Origin: Kumtagia ephedrae | GTDB lineage: Bacteria; Pseudomonadota; Alphaproteobacteria; Rhizobiales; Rhizobiaceae | NCBI RefSeq assembly: GCF_003012745.1 | Contig: NZ_PXYK01000014.1 | Coordinates: forward strand, 97,952-161,951 | Direction of reading: 5' to 3' | Length of the DNA stretch: 64,000 nucleotides | In this document: positions 17,476-25,768 of the stretch, piece by piece | Position numbering within the stretch: the stretch's first letter is position 1 | Layout of the letters: the number at the start of each line of letters is the position of its first letter | Translations under genes and position numbers: made by a program | Notes under the pieces: generated by a model | What the model was told of the DNA's origin: nothing | What the model saw: the letters and a program-made list of their open reading frames with translations, nothing else | Database searches by the model: none

Positions 17476-18777
17476 TCAGTTGATGCCCTTGCCGCCGCAT
17501 TTGCCGGTGGCGACGTTGAAATTGCCGCAGGAGAGCGGCGCCCGCCAATCGGCGATCAGGTCCTTGGAATCCGGCAGGTAGTCGGACCATTCGTCGCCGA
17601 CCACCAGGCCGGAGGTCTGCCACACCGTCTCCATCTGTCCGTCGGCCTGGATCTCGCCGATCAGCACCGGCTTGGTGATGTGGTGGTTCGGCATCATGGT
17701 GGAGTAGCCGCCCGACAGGTTGGGCACCGACACGCCGATGATGGCGTCGATGACGGCGTCGGGATCGGTGGTGCCGGCCTTCTCGACTGCCTTCACCCAC
17801 ATGTTGAAGCCGATGACATGGGCTTCCATCGGATCGTTGGTGACGCGCTTGTCGTTCTTGGTGTAGCCCTTCCACGCGGCGATGAACTCGGCGTTCTCCG
17901 GCGTGTCGACCGACTGGAAATAGTTCCAGGCGGTGAGATGGCCGACCAGCGGGGCGGTGTCGAGGCCGGCGAGTTCCTCCTCGCCGACCGAGAAGGCGAC
18001 GACCGGGATGTCCTCGGCCTTGATGCCCTGGTTGGCAAGCTCCTTGTAGAAGGGCACGTTGGCGTCGCCGTTGATGGTGGAGACCACGGCGGTCTTCTTG
18101 CCGGCCGAGCCGAAGTTCTTGATGTCGGTGACGATGGTCTGCCAGTCGGAATGGCCGAAGGGCGTGTAGTTGACCAGAATGTCTTCCTTGGCCACGCCCT
18201 TGGATTCGAGGTAGGCCTGAAGGATCTTGTTGGTGGTCTGAGGATAGACGTAGTCGGTGCCCGCAAGCACCCAGCGCTCGACGCCTTCCTCGTTCATCAG
18301 GTAGTCGACGGCGGGAATGGCCTGCTGGTTCGGCGCCGCGCCCGTGTAGAAGACGTTGCGCTGGCTTTCCTCGCCCTCATACTGGACGGGGTAGAACAGC
18401 AGGTTGTTGAGCTCCTCGAACACCGGCAGCACCGATTTGCGCGACACCGAGGTCCAGCAGCCGAACACCGCCGAGGCCTTGTTGACCGAGATCAGCTCGC
18501 GCGCCTTCTCGGCGAACAGCGGCCAGTCGGAGGCGGGATCGACGACGACGGCTTCCAGCTTCTTGCCGAGCACGCCGCCCTTCTTGTTCTGCTCCTCGAT
18601 GAGGAACAGCATGGTGTCCTTCAGCGTGGTTTCCGAGATCGCCATCGTGCCCGACAGCGAATGCAGCACGCCGACCTTGATCGTCTCCTCCTGCGACCAG
18701 GCGGGCGCGGCCATCAGGCCAGCCGAGAGCGCCCCGGCGGCCAGCAGGCTTCTTATCGTTGTTGTCAGTCCCCTCAT
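17476..18777 (-). CDS. urtA: Urea ABC transporter substrate-binding protein UrtA
   Basis: A 433-aa periplasmic binding protein with a signal peptide ending AAPAWSQ and a mature start EETIKVGVLHSLSGTMAISE, the standard UrtA opening. Further family blocks are VFGCWTSVSRKSVLPVFEELNNLLFYPVQYEGEE, of which the WTSVSRKSVLP and FYPVQYEG parts are diagnostic, and a C-terminal CGNFNVATGKCGGKG. It captures urea and hands it to UrtBC. It is the first gene of the minus-strand operon. The ATG has GGAGG five bases upstream, and a sigma-54 promoter lies about 40 bp upstream. Confidence 0.97.
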   Translation of the reverse strand: MRGLTTTIRSLLAAGALSAGLMAAPAWSQEETIKVGVLHSLSGTMAISETTLKDTMLFLIEEQNKKGGVLGKKLEAVVVDPASDWPLFAEKARELISVNKASAVFGCWTSVSRKSVLPVFEELNNLLFYPVQYEGEESQRNVFYTGAAPNQQAIPAVDYLMNEEGVERWVLAGTDYVYPQTTNKILQAYLESKGVAKEDILVNYTPFGHSDWQTIVTDIKNFGSAGKKTAVVSTINGDANVPFYKELANQGIKAEDIPVVAFSVGEEELAGLDTAPLVGHLTAWNYFQSVDTPENAEFIAAWKGYTKNDKRVTNDPMEAHVIGFNMWVKAVEKAGTTDPDAVIDAIIGVSVPNLSGGYSTMMPNHHITKPVLIGEIQADGQMETVWQTSGLVVGDEWSDYLPDSKDLIADWRAPLSCGNFNVATGKCGGKGIN

Positions 18778-18815
18778 ACAAACCTCCGAACGGGTTGTTG
18801 CACCGCAGCAATGCG

Positions 18816-18832
18816 ATGCAACCGCCGTGCCA
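18816..18832 (-). promoter_or_regulatory. Sigma-54 (RpoN) promoter of the urt operon
   Basis: On the minus strand the sequence reads TGGCACGGCGGTTGCAT, an exact match to the -24/-12 consensus TGGCAC-N5-TTGCA with the required 12-bp GG-to-GC register. Predicted transcription start is near 18806, leaving a leader of about 30 nt before urtA. It implies nitrogen control through NtrC, which is known for urea uptake operons. Confidence 0.88.
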
Positions 18833-18938
18833 GTTGCCGGGCCGGCCTGGTCGAGGATGATTCGGGGATGGATTCCAGAGGTTTAAGGAGGACGAGCGGA
18901 ATCGGCGGGCTGGTTCGTTGGGCGGCTGACGATGGGAG

Positions 18939-18955
18939 TGCAATTTCTTTGCGCA
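18939..18955. promoter_or_regulatory. Possible NtrC-like activator site
   Basis: The 17-bp TGCAATTTCTTTGCGCA has TGC and GCA ends like NtrC boxes and is centred about 140 bp upstream of the predicted urtA start, a normal enhancer distance. The inner positions fit the consensus only partly. Confidence 0.35.
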
Positions 18956-19098
18956 GCGGCGGGGTAGCAGGTGATCAAAACACTGGCACCCGCACAATGC
19001 TGATCAGTAATTGGGCAGGTACCGGCTGCGCCGAATTGATGGAACAGCCGCCGCTACTGCCACTGGTCGTTCGAACCGCGCATCAAAACCCTGCCGCG

Positions 19099-20205
19099 CT
19101 ACTCCGCGGCGGCCCTGCGCTCCGGGAACAGTTCCGCCAGCCCGGCGCGCGAGGCTTTCGCCACGCCGCGCTCGGTGATCAGCCCCGTCACCAGCCGGGC
19201 CGGAGTCACGTCGAAGGCGGGGTTGCGGGCCGGGGTGGCGTCGGGCGACACGCGCACCTGGGCGATCTCGCCGTCGCCGGTCTTGCCCCACACCAGCGAC
19301 ACCTCGTCGCTCGCACGCTCCTCGATCGGGATTTCCTTCAGCCCGTCGGCCACGGTCCAGTCGATCGTCGGCGAGGGCAGGGCGACGTAGAAGGGCACGC
19401 CGTTGTCGGCGGCGGCAAGCGCCTTCAGATAGGTGCCGATCTTGTTGCAGACATCGCCGTTGGCGGTGGTGCGGTCGGTGCCGACGATCACCATGTCGAC
19501 GTCGCCATGCTGCATCAGGTGGCCGCCGGCGTTGTCGACGATCAGCGTGTGCGGCACGCCGTGGCCGGCCATCTCCCAGGCGGTGAGCTGGGCGCCCTGG
19601 TTGCGCGGACGGGTCTCGTCGACATAGACGTGGACCGGGATGCCGGCCTCGACGGCCAGATAGATCGGCGCGGTGGCGGTGCCGTAGTCGACGGTGGCGA
19701 GCCAGCCGGCATTGCAGTGGGTGAGGATGTTGACCGGCTCGCCCGGCTTCTTGCGGGCGGCGATGTCGCGGATGATCTTCAGCCCGTTCTCGCCGATCGA
19801 GCGGTTGAGGCCGACATCCTCGTCGGCGATCTCGGCGGCGCGCCTATATGCGGCGGCGGCGCGCTCGGAGGGCGCCAGCGGCTTCAGCATGCGGGTCATC
19901 TCGTCGAGCGCCCAGCGCAGGTTGATCGCCGTCGGGCGCGTCTCGTGCAGCTTGTGCCAGACCGCTTCAAGCGCGGCGTCCGACGGATCGTCGGCCATCT
20001 GCATGGCGACGCCGTAGGCCGCCGTCACGCCGATCAGCGGCGCGCCGCGCACCCACATGTCGCGGATCGCCGTGGCGATGCCGTCGATGGTGTCGACGGT
20101 CTCGATGCGGAAGGCATGCGGCAGCCAGCGCTGGTCGATGATGTCGACGGAGCGGCCGTCGGCATTCAGCCAGATGGTGCGGAAATGTTTTTCGCCGACC
20201 TTCAT
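19099..20205 (-). CDS. mtnA: S-methyl-5-thioribose-1-phosphate isomerase
   Basis: A 368-aa aldose-ketose isomerase that converts 5-methylthioribose-1-phosphate to 5-methylthioribulose-1-phosphate in methionine salvage. The family landmarks are [17 protein letters not shown], the catalytic-cysteine block [11 protein letters not shown] and the aspartate block [19 protein letters not shown]. Its start overlaps the mtnK stop by four bases (ATGA). The usual downstream genes mtnB, mtnC and mtnD are not in the window. The same enzyme can act on 5-deoxyribose-1-phosphate, which matters for the neighbouring aldolase. Confidence 0.96.
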   Translation of the reverse strand: MKVGEKHFRTIWLNADGRSVDIIDQRWLPHAFRIETVDTIDGIATAIRDMWVRGAPLIGVTAAYGVAMQMADDPSDAALEAVWHKLHETRPTAINLRWALDEMTRMLKPLAPSERAAAAYRRAAEIADEDVGLNRSIGENGLKIIRDIAARKKPGEPVNILTHCNAGWLATVDYGTATAPIYLAVEAGIPVHVYVDETRPRNQGAQLTAWEMAGHGVPHTLIVDNAGGHLMQHGDVDMVIVGTDRTTANGDVCNKIGTYLKALAAADNGVPFYVALPSPTIDWTVADGLKEIPIEERASDEVSLVWGKTGDGEIAQVRVSPDATPARNPAFDVTPARLVTGLITERGVAKASRAGLAELFPERRAAAE

Positions 20206-21473
20206 AGCGTTTGCTCCTTCTCGATCAGACCGGCCAGGTTGTTCACCTCCTCAATGCCGTGGATGGCCTTGCGGTTCACCACGAGATGCCGGCCGAAGCG
20301 CAGCGCCTTGGCCTCGCAGGTGGCGCGCAGGTCGGCGTCCTCGATCGTCTCGAAATCGGCATTGTGGGCGAGGCCGAGGATGCGGCGGTGGCACTCGACG
20401 CCGGCAAAACCCAGCATGTCGTCGAACAGCTGATGCAGCACGTGGTCCAGCGCCTGCTCGGAGGCCAGCCGGTCGCCCTGATGCTCGAACAGGCTCTTCT
20501 CGTAAAGAATGCCGGTGCGCTCGGTGCGCCAAAGATGCGAGAATTCGGCGCGGAACACCGACCACGCCTCGACGATGACGCCGAGCAGGTAGTCGCGCAT
20601 CCGCTCCCGATCGCCCGGGGCCTTCTCATGGCCGCGCTGCGAGAAGAAGGCCATCCAGAAATTGGCGAGCGCCATGCCGACGTCGAAGGCCATCGGCCCG
20701 TAGAAGGCGAATTCCGGATCGATCATCCGCGTGTCGGCCTCGGTCACCATGATCGAGCCGGTGTGCAGGTCGCCATGCACCAGCGTCTCGGCATTGGCGG
20801 CGAAGAGATGCTTCAGCCGCTGCGCCTCCACCTTCAGGTCGCGGTCGGCGCGCAGCTCGGCGACAAGAGAGTCGAGCTGCGGCGAGGTGTGCCGGTTGAG
20901 TTTCGCCTCGAAATAGGGATCGGAGAAGACGAGGCTTTCGGTGATGTCGCACAGCTCGACATTGTCGGCGAACAGCGCGAGATCGGCCTTGCGATGCTTC
21001 GTTTCCATATGGAAGTCGGAGCCGCGGAACAGCGTGCGGGCCATGAACAGGCCGAGGTCTCGGCCGATCTTCGGATAGATGTTGCCGGCGATCAGCCCGC
21101 GCCGCAGGATGATGTGCGGCGACAGAAATTCCATGACGATCAGTGCCTGCGCCTCGTCGAAATGGAAGATTTTTGGGGTCGAGCCGGGGTCGCGCGCTTC
21201 CTGCCGGGTCAGCGCGTGGTATTCGAAGAAGGAGCGTTTCAGCGGTAGCGGCCAGGAATCGCCGACAAGGCGGACGTAGGGCAGCGCCTGCTTGACCACG
21301 ACGCCGCCGGCCGGGCCTTCGACGATGAAGACGAGGTTGAGGTTGCCGTCGCCGACCTCGCGCACGGTCCAGGCGGCGATGTCGTCGCCGACGCGTGACC
21401 GCATCGCCTCCAGCTTGCCCAATCGCACGGGCAAGGTCTCTACCGTCAATGCCTTGAAGGCGTCGGTCGTCAT
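20202..21473 (-). CDS. mtnK: S-methyl-5-thioribose kinase
   Basis: A 423-aa kinase with the APH/choline-kinase fold that phosphorylates 5-methylthioribose at C1. The catalytic loop [11 protein letters not shown] and the metal-binding segment [16 protein letters not shown] are intact. The ATG at 21473 is preceded by GGGAGGAG with good spacing. It is translationally coupled to mtnA. A short repeated CCCTGCCGTCAGG sequence lies just upstream of the ribosome site and again 100 bp further away, which might be a regulator site. Confidence 0.95.
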   Translation of the reverse strand: MTTDAFKALTVETLPVRLGKLEAMRSRVGDDIAAWTVREVGDGNLNLVFIVEGPAGGVVVKQALPYVRLVGDSWPLPLKRSFFEYHALTRQEARDPGSTPKIFHFDEAQALIVMEFLSPHIILRRGLIAGNIYPKIGRDLGLFMARTLFRGSDFHMETKHRKADLALFADNVELCDITESLVFSDPYFEAKLNRHTSPQLDSLVAELRADRDLKVEAQRLKHLFAANAETLVHGDLHTGSIMVTEADTRMIDPEFAFYGPMAFDVGMALANFWMAFFSQRGHEKAPGDRERMRDYLLGVIVEAWSVFRAEFSHLWRTERTGILYEKSLFEHQGDRLASEQALDHVLHQLFDDMLGFAGVECHRRILGLAHNADFETIEDADLRATCEAKALRFGRHLVVNRKAIHGIEEVNNLAGLIEKEQTL

Positions 21474-21482
21474 GCGTCTCCT

Positions 21483-21595
21483 CCCTGCCGTCAGGCCTAC
21501 CGCAGGATAACATAGGAGCTACGGTAAGAATCGACCTGGCAATTGTCAATCGATCTGACAAATGCTGGAGCCAGCCGCTCACCCCTGCCGTCAGG
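21483..21595. repeat. Pair of 13-bp direct repeats upstream of mtnK
   Basis: CCCTGCCGTCAGG occurs at 21483-21495 and 21583-21595, exactly 100 bp apart. Each copy is nearly palindromic (CCTG...CAGG). The first lies just upstream of the mtnK ribosome site. A repressor site pair or a chance repeat are both possible. Confidence 0.5.
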
Positions 21596-21601
21596 TTATG
21601 A

Positions 21602-21964
21602 TTACCCCTCAGGATCGATCGCGCTCACGACCCGCGCAACGATCTCGCTGGTTGTCGCCGGGTCCAAGGATTCCACAAAGCGAGCCGTTCCAGCACGCAC
21701 GCGCGCCTCGATGTCGAAGCTCCTCACCTGGTTACAGACGGCAACGCCGCTGGTTTGATGCCCGGTGATCGGCACAGCAAGACCGACGTTGCGTGCGAAA
21801 GCCCCGCCTGTCGTCACCGGAACGGTCATGCAAACACCAAGCGCATTTATCTCTCGAGGTGTGATGACAACAAACCGATGCCGGTCCTTCATCTCACGGC
21901 CGGCCACCGGGTTCGGATCGATCCAGTAAATATCCCCGCGTCGCGGTACGCTGCTTCTCACCAT
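21602..21964 (-). CDS. MazF/PemK-family endoribonuclease toxin
   Basis: A 120-aa toxin of the PemK/MazF fold, with the opening PRRGDIYWIDPNPVAGREMKDRH, of which RGDIYWIDPNPV and the following R-H-R region are typical, and the core PVTTGG and VCNQVRSFD. It is expected to cut mRNA at short sequences. The ATG at 21964 overlaps the antitoxin stop (TGATG), so the pair is co-translated. The module lies between mtnK and the aldolase gene, on the same strand, and has its own palindromic operator. Confidence 0.92.
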   Translation of the reverse strand: MVRSSVPRRGDIYWIDPNPVAGREMKDRHRFVVITPREINALGVCMTVPVTTGGAFARNVGLAVPITGHQTSGVAVCNQVRSFDIEARVRAGTARFVESLDPATTSEIVARVVSAIDPEG

Positions 21965-22233
21965 CAGGATATTTCGCGGCCGACCGGGCCGCCTTCCCGC
22001 GCCCATTCGGTTTCGGCGTTCAACTCCGTCAATGCCTCGGAGCCCTGGAGCAGTTCAGCGAGGGAATACCGCTTGCGCGAAGGTTTTACCGGCCGTGCGA
22101 TCAGGTCCCCGTCCGATACGGTGAGGGAGACCTGAGCGCCGACATCGAGATCCATCAGCTTGAGCAGCGCAGGCGGGATGGTGATCACGGCCGCCCCGCC
22201 CTGCCGGCGAATTTTCGAAGTCACGGTCATCAT
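21964..22233 (-). CDS. MazE/ChpS-like AbrB-fold antitoxin
   Basis: An 89-aa antitoxin that starts with an AbrB/SpoVT-like swapped-hairpin DNA-binding domain (TSKIRRQGGAAVITIPPALLKLMDLDVGAQVSL), of which GGAAVITIPPALLK is the family signature. The acidic C-terminal part (SEALTELNAETEW) should bind the toxin. Two adjacent ATG codons (22233, 22230) can start it. A 36-bp palindrome ends seven bases upstream and should mediate autoregulation. Confidence 0.92.
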   Translation of the reverse strand: MMTVTSKIRRQGGAAVITIPPALLKLMDLDVGAQVSLTVSDGDLIARPVKPSRKRYSLAELLQGSEALTELNAETEWAREGGPVGREIS

Positions 22234-22239
22234 TTATCT

Positions 22240-22275
22240 CCGATGGAAGTGCTACAAATATAGCACTTCCATCGG
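22240..22275. promoter_or_regulatory. Palindromic operator of the MazEF-like module
   Basis: Perfect 15-bp arms, CCGATGGAAGTGCTA and its complement, flank a 6-bp AT-rich centre (CAAATA). On the minus strand the centre reads TATATT with its flank, a plausible -10 box. A repressor bound here would block the promoter of the antitoxin-toxin pair. Confidence 0.75.
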
Positions 22276-22300
22276 CCTGACGAAACCGCCTTCGCGGTGT

Positions 22301-24355
22301 CTACCGGAGCGTCGCCGCGATGTTGCCGCCGTCGACGGTGGTGACGTCGGCGGTGGTGCGCTCGGCCAGCGCGTGGTGCAGGAAGGCCTGCGCCACATGC
22401 TCGGCCGTCACCTCCTGGCCGAGCAGATTGCCGGACATATAATCCTTCTCCGACAGGCCGCGCGCCTTGGAGCGGCTGGCGATCATGTCGGCGGTGAGCA
22501 GGCCGGAGCGGATGCGGTCGGCGTTGACGGCGTTGGAGCGCACGCCGATCGCGCCGTATTCCAGCGCGTACTGGCGCGACAGGAACAGCGTCGCCGCCTT
22601 GGGCAGGCCGTAGGCGCCGAAATTGGCGCCCGGATTGATCGCCTGCTTGGAGGTGTTGAACAGGAGCACGCCGCCGGTGCCCTGCTGCTTGAAGATGCGC
22701 ACGGCGTTCTGCGCGGCGTTCTGGTGGGCGAAGAAGTTGAGCTCGAAACTCTTGCGCAGCAGCGCGTCGTCGAGTTCGCCGATCTTGCCCTCCCAGGCAG
22801 CACCCGCGTTGGAGACGAGAATGTCGAGGCCGCCATAGACTTCGACCGCCTTGTCGAAGGCGGTGCGCAGCGCGGCCGGATCGGTGATGTCGCAGCCGAC
22901 GCCGATCGACTGGTTGCCGGCCTTCTTGGCGGCTTCCGCGGCGCGCTCGGCGTCGAGATCGACCACCACGGCATGCGCGCCGTAGTCGGCGAAGAGTTTC
23001 GCCGTCGCCGCGCCGATGGCGCCGGCACCGCCGGTGATCAGCACCACCTGGCCGGTCAGCGGCTTAGGCTTGTTGGCGGCGAGCTTCGCCTGCTCCAGCG
23101 ACCAGTATTCGAGCTCGAACAGGTCGGAATGGGCGAGCGGATGGAAGGTGCCGACCGCCTCGGCGCCTTTCACCGCCTCGATCCACATCTCGCCGACATC
23201 CGACGCGATCTTCGCGTCCTTCAGCGTGCGGCCATGGCCGAACATGCCGAGCCCGGGCACCAGGGTGAGGCGCGGCATCGGGTCGAGCATGGTGCGCTTG
23301 ACGTCGTCGCGGGCGTCGTTGCTGGTGAAGTAGTGTTCGTAGGTTTCGGCGAACTCCGCCACGCGCTTGTCGATGATCTCGCCGAAATCCTTGAGGTCGG
23401 AGGCGTCGGGCGCCGGCAACACCATCGGACCGGTCTTGATGCGGATCGACAGGTCGGGCGTCGAAACGCCGGTCCTCGCCAGCGCCTCCAGCCGCGGCCC
23501 GCGCAGGAAGTCGAGGATCGCCGGCGAGGTGCGGAAGTCGCTGACCATGCGGTCGAAGCGGCCTTCGCCCTTGGCGACCGCGACGGCGCCGCGCAGCTTC
23601 GCGGCGATGTCGGCCGGCTTGGCGAGATCGGCGGGCAGGGCCACCGGCGCCGGCGCGGTCTTGCCCGTGCTCGCGACGAAGTCCTCGGCCAGCGTCACGG
23701 CGTCGATCATGCGGTCATAGGCTTCCTTCGCCGTATCGCCGAAGGTGAAGATGCCGTGCTTGTCGAGGATCAGGCCGATGACCGACCTGTCCTGCTCGAA
23801 CACTTCCGCCGCCGCCTTGGCGAGGTCGAAGCCGGGCTTGATGTAGGGCACGAAGCCGAAAGTCCTGCCGAACACTTTTTCGCAGATCGGCTTGCTGTCT
23901 TCCTGGTCGATCAGCGACAGGATGGCGGTGGAGTGCGTGTGGTCGACGAATTTGTGCGGCAGGAAGGCATGCAGCAGCGTCTCCACCGACGGATTCGGGC
24001 CGCTCGGGTCGATCAGGTTGGCGCGCTGCAGCGCCACCATGTCCTCGTCCGACAGTTTGTCCAGCTTGCGCGCCTTGAGCAACGGGTCGAGCTTCACCGC
24101 CGGCAGGCCTTGCGGCTCGATCACGCCCATGTCCCAGCCGCTGCCCTTGACGCACAGCACGTCCCATTCGTCGCCAACCAGGTCGGTCATGGTGAGCTTG
24201 ACGGAGGTGTTGCCGCCGCCATGCAGCACCAGCCGCGGCTCGCCGCCGAGCAGCCGGGTGGTGTAGACGCGCAGCGCCAGATCGCGCCCGACGCCCTTCT
24301 TTCCATACGCCTCGACGAGGGCTTCGGCTTGCGTGTCGTTCCAGAGGTTCTTCAT
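22301..24355 (-). CDS. Bifunctional class II aldolase / short-chain dehydrogenase (RhaD type)
   Basis: A 684-aa fusion. Residues about 1-400 are a class II (zinc) sugar-phosphate aldolase with LVLHGGGNTSVKL, DHTHSTAIL and LDKHGIFTFG. Residues about 430-684 are a short-chain dehydrogenase with TGGAGAIGAATAKLF, a serine in FNTSKQAI and the YGLPK catalytic tyrosine-lysine pair. The family is usually annotated as rhamnulose-1-phosphate aldolase/alcohol dehydrogenase, giving DHAP and L-lactaldehyde, whose aldehyde the second domain converts. No rhamnose isomerase, kinase or transporter is present, and mtnK-mtnA lie 1 kb away on the same strand, so a 5-deoxy or 5-methylthio sugar phosphate is a credible substrate. 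Confidence 0.93.
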   Translation of the reverse strand: MKNLWNDTQAEALVEAYGKKGVGRDLALRVYTTRLLGGEPRLVLHGGGNTSVKLTMTDLVGDEWDVLCVKGSGWDMGVIEPQGLPAVKLDPLLKARKLDKLSDEDMVALQRANLIDPSGPNPSVETLLHAFLPHKFVDHTHSTAILSLIDQEDSKPICEKVFGRTFGFVPYIKPGFDLAKAAAEVFEQDRSVIGLILDKHGIFTFGDTAKEAYDRMIDAVTLAEDFVASTGKTAPAPVALPADLAKPADIAAKLRGAVAVAKGEGRFDRMVSDFRTSPAILDFLRGPRLEALARTGVSTPDLSIRIKTGPMVLPAPDASDLKDFGEIIDKRVAEFAETYEHYFTSNDARDDVKRTMLDPMPRLTLVPGLGMFGHGRTLKDAKIASDVGEMWIEAVKGAEAVGTFHPLAHSDLFELEYWSLEQAKLAANKPKPLTGQVVLITGGAGAIGAATAKLFADYGAHAVVVDLDAERAAEAAKKAGNQSIGVGCDITDPAALRTAFDKAVEVYGGLDILVSNAGAAWEGKIGELDDALLRKSFELNFFAHQNAAQNAVRIFKQQGTGGVLLFNTSKQAINPGANFGAYGLPKAATLFLSRQYALEYGAIGVRSNAVNADRIRSGLLTADMIASRSKARGLSEKDYMSGNLLGQEVTAEHVAQAFLHHALAERTTADVTTVDGGNIAATLR

Positions 24356-24438
24356 CGTCGTCTTCCAGTGTGTCCGGGTGTTTCGGGTTCGTTTCGGAGC
24401 CATGCGGCTGTGAGAGGGGCAGGCCGCGGGGCCGGCGT

Positions 24439-25404
24439 TCAGTGCGCGGGTGCCCGCGCTTTCTCCGCGTGCTCCAGCAGACGCCGCGCCATGCGGGTGC
24501 CGAGCACGAGATGCGTGCAGAGCCCGCCGGCCAGGGCGGCCTCGAGCGGCTCCAGCTTGTTGTCCTCCCGCACCACGACCAGCCGCCTGGGAATCGCCCG
24601 CAAGGTGTCGATGTCGGCGGCAATCAGGCGGCGGTTGTAGCCGCAGTCGAGCGCCTCGCCCCGCGCGTCGATGATGCGGCCGGCGACGACCCCCGCCGCG
24701 CCGGCGGCGCGTAGCTCGGCCAGCCCCCGCGCATCGACGGCGCCGCAGTTCACCACATGGCTGTCGGCGTCGACGGTGCCGATCGAGAACAGCGCGAGGT
24801 CGCAGCCGGCGATGCCGTCGAGCTGCTCGCGGATCACCGGTTCGGCCCGCAAGGCGGCGGCCAGGTTCTCCGTGCTCAGCACCAGCGGCGCGTAGAGATT
24901 GAGACCCTTGGCGTTGAGGCGCCGCGCGATCTCCATGGTGCATTCATCGGGCCGGTAGGAATAGGGCGCGCCGAGATTGCCGCAGAGCTGCACCACCGTG
25001 ACGCCCTGCAGGTCGGCATGCGCCATCTGGTCGGCGATGGTGTAGACGGTGCGGCCCCAGGCGACGCCGATGCGGGAGCCGCGCTCGACCAGGCCCATGA
25101 AGACATTCGCGGCGACGATCGGGACGTCGGCGGTCGGATCGGAGGAATGGGCGCTGTCGGGCACCACCCACACCGCGTCGAGCCGCAGCGCGTCCTCCAG
25201 CCGGCGGGCGAGCACGTCCTCGGCGAAGAGCTGCGTGGAGGTCGATATGGTGACGATGCCGGTGTCGCGCGCCCGGCGCAGGTACATGGCCACCGAGGCG
25301 CGCGAGATGTCGAGCGCACGCGCGACCTCGTCCTGCGTCAACCCATGCGCATAGTAGAGCCACGCCGCCTTGTGTATGATCTGGTCCGCCGGACGGATCG
25401 TCAT
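24439..25404 (-). CDS. SorC-family sugar-phosphate-responsive regulator
   Basis: A 321-aa regulator with an N-terminal helix-turn-helix (AWLYYAHGLTQDEVARALDIS, of which GLTQDEVARALDIS is the HTH) and a C-terminal sugar-binding domain (VERGSRIGVAWGRT, LCGNLGAP, LFSIGTVD). SorC/CggR proteins sense phosphorylated sugars. It lies 83 bp upstream of the aldolase/dehydrogenase gene on the same strand and probably controls it. The ATG at 25404 follows AGGAGG at a five-base gap and is preferred over the TTG at 25407. Two palindromic boxes upstream suggest autoregulation. Confidence 0.93.
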   Translation of the reverse strand: MTIRPADQIIHKAAWLYYAHGLTQDEVARALDISRASVAMYLRRARDTGIVTISTSTQLFAEDVLARRLEDALRLDAVWVVPDSAHSSDPTADVPIVAANVFMGLVERGSRIGVAWGRTVYTIADQMAHADLQGVTVVQLCGNLGAPYSYRPDECTMEIARRLNAKGLNLYAPLVLSTENLAAALRAEPVIREQLDGIAGCDLALFSIGTVDADSHVVNCGAVDARGLAELRAAGAAGVVAGRIIDARGEALDCGYNRRLIAADIDTLRAIPRRLVVVREDNKLEPLEAALAGGLCTHLVLGTRMARRLLEHAEKARAPAH

Positions 25405-25420
25405 CAACGCCTCCTACTTT

Positions 25421-25452
25421 TGACAATAGTCACCGAGATTGACAAAAGTCAA
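25421..25452. promoter_or_regulatory. Paired operator boxes upstream of the SorC regulator
   Basis: TGACAATAGTCA (25421-25432) and TTGACAAAAGTCAA (25439-25452) are two palindromes with the same half-site TTGAC/GTCA, spaced by 18-20 bp, about two helix turns. This suits a tetrameric SorC regulator. They end 17 bp from the start codon. Confidence 0.7.
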
Positions 25453-25521
25453 ATGCCGATCGGAGCGGTGAAGCAGGGGCGGCCGGGAAGCCACCGTCGC
25501 GCGTGTCATCCGGACAGCAGC

Positions 25522-25550
25522 TTGACAGGCGAGCGGGTTTGCCCTTATGA
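25522..25550 (+). promoter_or_regulatory. Housekeeping-type promoter of rpmJ
   Basis: A perfect -35 box TTGACA at 25522-25527 is followed after 17 bp by TTATGA at 25545-25550, a moderate -10 box. It lies about 80 bp upstream of the bL36 gene. Confidence 0.5.
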
Positions 25551-25631
25551 GCCGGGCAACTCTTACGGGCGCGCTCTCGGGCGCGCCTTTCCGTTGGCCC
25601 TGCCGGGGCCCCAGTTCGACAGGCCAGACCG

Positions 25632-25757
25632 ATGAAGATCAAGAACTCGCTCAAGGCCCTCAAGGGCCGCCATCGCGACAACCGCATGGTTCGCCGCAAG
25701 GGCCGCATCTACATCATCAACAAGAGCGCGCCCCGCTACAAGGCGCGCCAGGGCTGA
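25632..25757 (+). CDS. rpmJ: 50S ribosomal protein bL36 (zinc-free type)
   Basis: A 41-aa ribosomal protein beginning [17 protein letters not shown] and ending RYKARQG, located in the large subunit near the peptidyl-transferase region. It contains no cysteine, so it is the type without the zinc ribbon, like E. coli YkgO. The zinc-free form lets cells spare zinc; in many alphaproteobacteria it is the normal version. It is monocistronic with a clear promoter upstream and a GC-rich hairpin right behind the stop. Confidence 0.96.
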   Translation: MKIKNSLKALKGRHRDNRMVRRKGRIYIINKSAPRYKARQG

Positions 25758-25768
25758 GCCCTTGCCGC

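Larger units (their letters stand above)
18778..19098. other. urtA upstream control region
   Basis: A 321-bp non-coding stretch between urtA and the 3' end of mtnA. It holds the urtA ribosome site, a sigma-54 promoter at 18816-18832 and a possible activator site at 18939-18955. No gene was found. Confidence 0.7.

Noticed and set aside
18984..19000. Second sigma-54-like TGGCAC on the plus strand
   Set aside because: The -12 GC dinucleotide is missing at the required distance and no gene starts downstream in that direction.
17461..20433. A 990-aa open frame on the plus strand
   Set aside because: It crosses urtA, the intergenic control region and mtnA in antisense and has no protein-like features.
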